Assembly: GCA_019412865.1 (NCBI GenBank)
Contig: DXOJ01000836.1
Coordinates: 1 to 6,271, forward strand
Length of the DNA: 6,271 nt
Direction of reading: 5' to 3'
Origin: Bacteroides sp.
GTDB taxonomy: Bacteria; Bacteroidota; Bacteroidia; Bacteroidales; Bacteroidaceae
A program made the translations under genes and the position numbers. This document shows positions 5,916-6,271 of the stretch, piece after piece; positions within the stretch are counted from its first letter, which is position 1, and the number at the start of each line of letters is the position of its first letter. Below the pieces are notes generated by a model. That model ran no database searches. It was given only the letters and a program-made list of their open reading frames with translations, and was not told where the DNA came from.

Positions 5916-6133
5916 CTGGGGAAGTTTCCGGTATTGATGCTGTCGGAAAGATCGCGGAAAAAATCATGGCCGAGGATGCAGGAGATGCGCCAGAGCAGGT
6001 GGATGTCGATATTCTCTTTCCGGAATATCTTGTAAACATTGGGGCGTGTGCAGCATAATTGGGTAGCGAACCAGGTGACGGTGCGTCCCTGTTCGTGAAG
6101 CGTGCGTTCAATAAGTTGTCCCGCATGAATCAT
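5903..6133 (-). CDS. Small XRE-like helix-turn-helix protein
   Basis: Predicted cytoplasmic DNA-binding protein of 76 residues. The ATG at 6133 is preferred over the upstream in-frame ATG at 6187 because MIHAGQLIERTLHEQG is the usual beginning of this short Bacteroides family, while the 18 extra residues are proline/glycine-rich and unlike it. The helix-turn-helix spans about residues 16-50: RTVTWFATQLCC, then TRPNVYKIFRKENIDIHLL, with the pattern of an XRE/Cro domain (FA..L...R.NVYKIF as the recognition region). A short tail, ILGHDFFRDLSD, follows. No ligand or partner domain is present. It is upstream of and in the same direction as the envelope-protein genes, but about 100 bp and a separate -7 element lie between, so control of them is only a possibility. 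The targets are unknown. Confidence 0.82.
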   Translation of the reverse strand: MIHAGQLIERTLHEQGRTVTWFATQLCCTRPNVYKIFRKENIDIHLLWRISCILGHDFFRDLSDSINTGNFPSVSK

Positions 6134-6220
6134 GTGCCTATTCTGCTTATGTGTGTCCCCCAGACTCCCGTTGGGCGGACAATTCAATCTATTGTTGACA
6201 GGAATATATAGAAAAGGCTC

Positions 6221-6228
6221 TAAGTTTG
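6221..6228 (+). promoter_or_regulatory. Rightward -7-like element (TAnnTTTG) near the window edge
   Basis: TAAGTTTG on the + strand matches TAnnTTTG exactly. TTG triplets lie upstream at 6192-6197, with a gap of about 23 bp that is longer than the usual 19-21. It would drive a gene starting beyond 6271, divergent from the XRE gene. The motif could be chance; no coding sequence is visible in 6134-6271. Confidence 0.35.
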
Positions 6229-6271
6229 CAGTTAATAGATAAGAGGTCGGAAATTTATTTTAAAAAAGTCA

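Noticed and set aside
5800..6126. 108-codon open frame overlapping the XRE gene on the same strand
   Set aside because: Its protein is rich in Ser, Pro and Arg without a domain, while the other frame carries a recognisable helix-turn-helix.
6134..6187. Upstream ATG of the XRE gene as the start
   Set aside because: The added 18 residues do not resemble the family's beginning and the stretch can fold into GC-rich hairpins, more like a leader than coding sequence.

Overview
The window looks like chromosomal DNA of a gut-type Bacteroides or a close relative. The evidence is a KduI/KduD pair of Bacteroides type, a DUF4861 lipoprotein, a lipoprotein with an acidic run right after the lipobox cysteine (the Bacteroidota surface-export signal), a short Bacteroides-style XRE regulator, weak or absent Shine-Dalgarno sequences, and octamers matching the Bacteroidota -7 promoter element TAnnTTTG. 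The species cannot be named from the sequence alone.

Left half (1-3094, all + strand): kduI (18-860) and kduD (901-1704) lie 40 bp apart and form the two-step route from the unsaturated uronate monomer to 2-keto-3-deoxygluconate. This is the cytoplasmic end of glycosaminoglycan, pectin or similar polyuronide degradation by lyases. A strong nested hairpin with a T tract follows kduD. Next comes a full-length DUF4861 lipoprotein (1853-3094), a family of unknown function whose placement here points to uronic-acid polysaccharide use. The promoter of the kdu pair lies left of the window.

Middle (3095-3312): a convergent intergenic region without a gene. It holds a perfect 21-bp inverted repeat with a 5-nt loop and two smaller hairpins with T-rich tails.

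Right half (3313-6133, all - strand, transcribed right to left): a small XRE-type regulator (6133-5903); a secreted-protein gene split by a one-base frameshift at an A6/G5 tract (5803-5313); a small outer-membrane beta-barrel protein (5292-4657); a strong terminator; a secreted protein with a BamE/SmpA-like C-terminal end (4554-3832); and a lipocalin-like, probably surface-exposed lipoprotein (3783-3313). These four exported proteins make an envelope-directed cluster with no evident link to the kdu genes. A -7-like motif near the right edge faces outward, so a divergent gene may start beyond 6271.

I found no mobile element, CRISPR array, tRNA or rRNA. No clearly new biological system is evident. 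The points most worth following are the frameshifted gene, the DUF4861 linkage, the long palindrome, and the terminator placed just before a start codon.
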